Source: Saprospiraceae bacterium
Lineage (GTDB): Bacteria; Bacteroidota; Bacteroidia; Chitinophagales; Saprospiraceae
Reading direction: 5' to 3'
DNA length: 34,485 nucleotides
Assembly: GCA_026983735.1 (NCBI GenBank)
Contig: JALSTN010000255.1
Location: 1-34,485 of the forward strand
Every line of letters begins with the position of its first letter. The stretch's first letter is position 1. Below are positions 33,641 to 34,485 of this stretch, in pieces. A program made the translations under genes and the position numbers. Below the pieces are notes generated by a model, which did no database searches, was not told the origin of the DNA, and was given only the letters and a program-made list of their open reading frames with translations.

Positions 33641-34485
33641 TTGAGCAGGAATTCCAGATACCGTAAAAGGTCCAAAAGAAGAGGAGGAAAGGGCTATTTA
33701 GTTCGTCTAATACTGATGGGGATAGCGGCAGTGGTTTTGTTAATCGGTTTACTCCGTCAGATTAAGAATTTTAACACTCCGGGCTATAAATCAATTCCCT
33801 ATGAAGAGCGATTTTTTCTTCCCTCGTCTAATGGCCAAATGGTGCATCATCGAGCTTATTCATTAGCCTATGATGAAGAAAGTGAACAAGCGGTATGGGT
33901 GGCTTATGTTTTGACCAAAGAAAATTTACGTAAGCCAAATGTGCCAAGAACCAATTGGTTTGTGATAGATCCGAAGGTAAAGACGGGTTCCGCCACATAC
34001 TATGATTATAAGGGATCCGGTTATACAAGAGGGCATTTGGCACCGGCAGGCGATATGGCACAAGATACCGCAACGATGAGAGAGAGTTTTTATATGAGCA
34101 ATATCTCTCCACAGTTGCGCAGTTTTAATGGGGGAATATGGCGAGAGTTAGAAGAGAATGTCAGAGATTGGGCATATGAGAAAGGCCGAGTTTACGTAGT
34201 TACAGGGCCGGTATTGAGCACTACAAGTTCTAAGAAAATCGGACGAAATCATGTGGCGGTTCCATTATTTTTTTATAAAATTGTACTGGATTTGGATGCA
34301 GAGCCTCCAGAGGGTATTGGATTTGTCATTCCGCATAAAATGAGCACTAAAAGGTTGCAGGAATTTGAAGTAACCATAGATAGTGTAGAGCAATTGACAG
34401 GTATTGATTTTTTTCCGGAACTGATGATAGACGAGTTGGAGGAGAAGACAGAATCTACAATTCATCCGGAACAATGGCCAATAGA
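33641..34485 (+). CDS. Membrane-anchored DNA/RNA non-specific endonuclease (partial, C-terminus off the right edge)
   Basis: The frame is open from the stop at 33632 to the right edge. The most likely start is TTG 33641, giving a very basic head (SRNSRYRKRSKRRGGKG) and a membrane segment (about 22-38, RLILMGIAAVVLLIGLL). An internal ATG at 33716 would delete the basic head. The NUC domain carries GSGYTRGHLAPAGDM, in which the usual DRGH catalytic motif reads TRGH (T129, R130, H132). SNISPQ and FNGGIWRELE follow, with the expected metal-binding asparagine at about N163, and then VYVVTGPVL. Family enzymes cut DNA and RNA in a Mg-dependent way; this one should face the periplasm or outside. About 281 residues are visible. 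Confidence 0.85.
   Translation, partial: MSRNSRYRKRSKRRGGKGYLVRLILMGIAAVVLLIGLLRQIKNFNTPGYKSIPYEERFFLPSSNGQMVHHRAYSLAYDEESEQAVWVAYVLTKENLRKPNVPRTNWFVIDPKVKTGSATYYDYKGSGYTRGHLAPAGDMAQDTATMRESFYMSNISPQLRSFNGGIWRELEENVRDWAYEKGRVYVVTGPVLSTTSSKKIGRNHVAVPLFFYKIVLDLDAEPPEGIGFVIPHKMSTKRLQEFEVTIDSVEQLTGIDFFPELMIDELEEKTESTIHPEQWPI

Noticed and set aside
1-34485. CRISPR arrays, prophage or insertion sequences
   Set aside because: No regularly spaced repeats, transposase, integrase or structural phage genes are seen in any frame.

Overview
The window looks like chromosomal DNA from a member of the Bacteroidota, most likely of the Saprospiria/Chitinophagia type. The evidence is a SusC/SusD pair, three pieces of the type IX secretion system (T9SS) world (a PorW/SprE lipoprotein, a PorP/SprF barrel protein and a cargo protein with a C-terminal sorting domain), an FG-GAP/ASPIC-UnbV protein, TAnnTTTG-type -7 promoter boxes, and starts without clear Shine-Dalgarno sequences. 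No rRNA, phage, transposase or CRISPR array is visible. One tRNA-Lys is present.

Layout. 1-3480 (minus): recD then recC (recC runs off the left edge), a RecBCD-type recombination/repair module. 3764-5260 (plus): secreted TPR-like protein, converging on 5273-7315 (minus), a gpmI (phosphoglycerate mutase) and thioredoxin-like pair. 7661-9202 (plus): DASS-type dicarboxylate/sodium symporter. 9345-12224 (minus): large PorW/SprE-like T9SS lipoprotein with a lysine-rich insert. 12225-12845: a 621-base non-coding stretch with a long imperfect direct repeat and an orphan promoter-like box. 12846-14193 (plus): membrane-anchored M23 peptidase and a small HAD phosphatase. 14307-17756 (minus): T9SS cargo protein with tandem Ig-like domains, and a TlpA-like lipoprotein. 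18005-20389 (minus): WbqC-like protein, an unrecognised 235-residue protein and CdsA. 20527-21246 (plus): PdxJ. 21660-27681 (plus): SusC, SusD and small-lipoprotein operon closed by a strong terminator, followed at 27929-31258 by a 1109-residue FG-GAP/ASPIC-UnbV protein. 31641-32684 (plus): PorP/SprF. 33368-33440: tRNA-Lys. 33641 to the right edge: a membrane-anchored DNA/RNA non-specific endonuclease, partial.

How the parts fit. Much of the window serves the cell envelope: secretion across the outer membrane (PorW, PorP/SprF and a sorting-tail cargo), TonB-dependent import (SusC/SusD plus lipoprotein, probably with the calcium-binding-repeat protein), wall remodelling (M23) and lipid synthesis (CdsA). 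The metabolic genes (GpmI, PdxJ, DASS transporter) are ordinary.

The most unexpected signal is a dispersed short motif, consensus GGTATGAAATGGTTGAA. Three sites share an exact 16-base core, and several more sites match 10 to 14 bases, in both coding and intergenic DNA and on both strands. Its octamer TATGAAAT also forms a perfect 16-base palindrome at 19441-19456. I do not recognise it.
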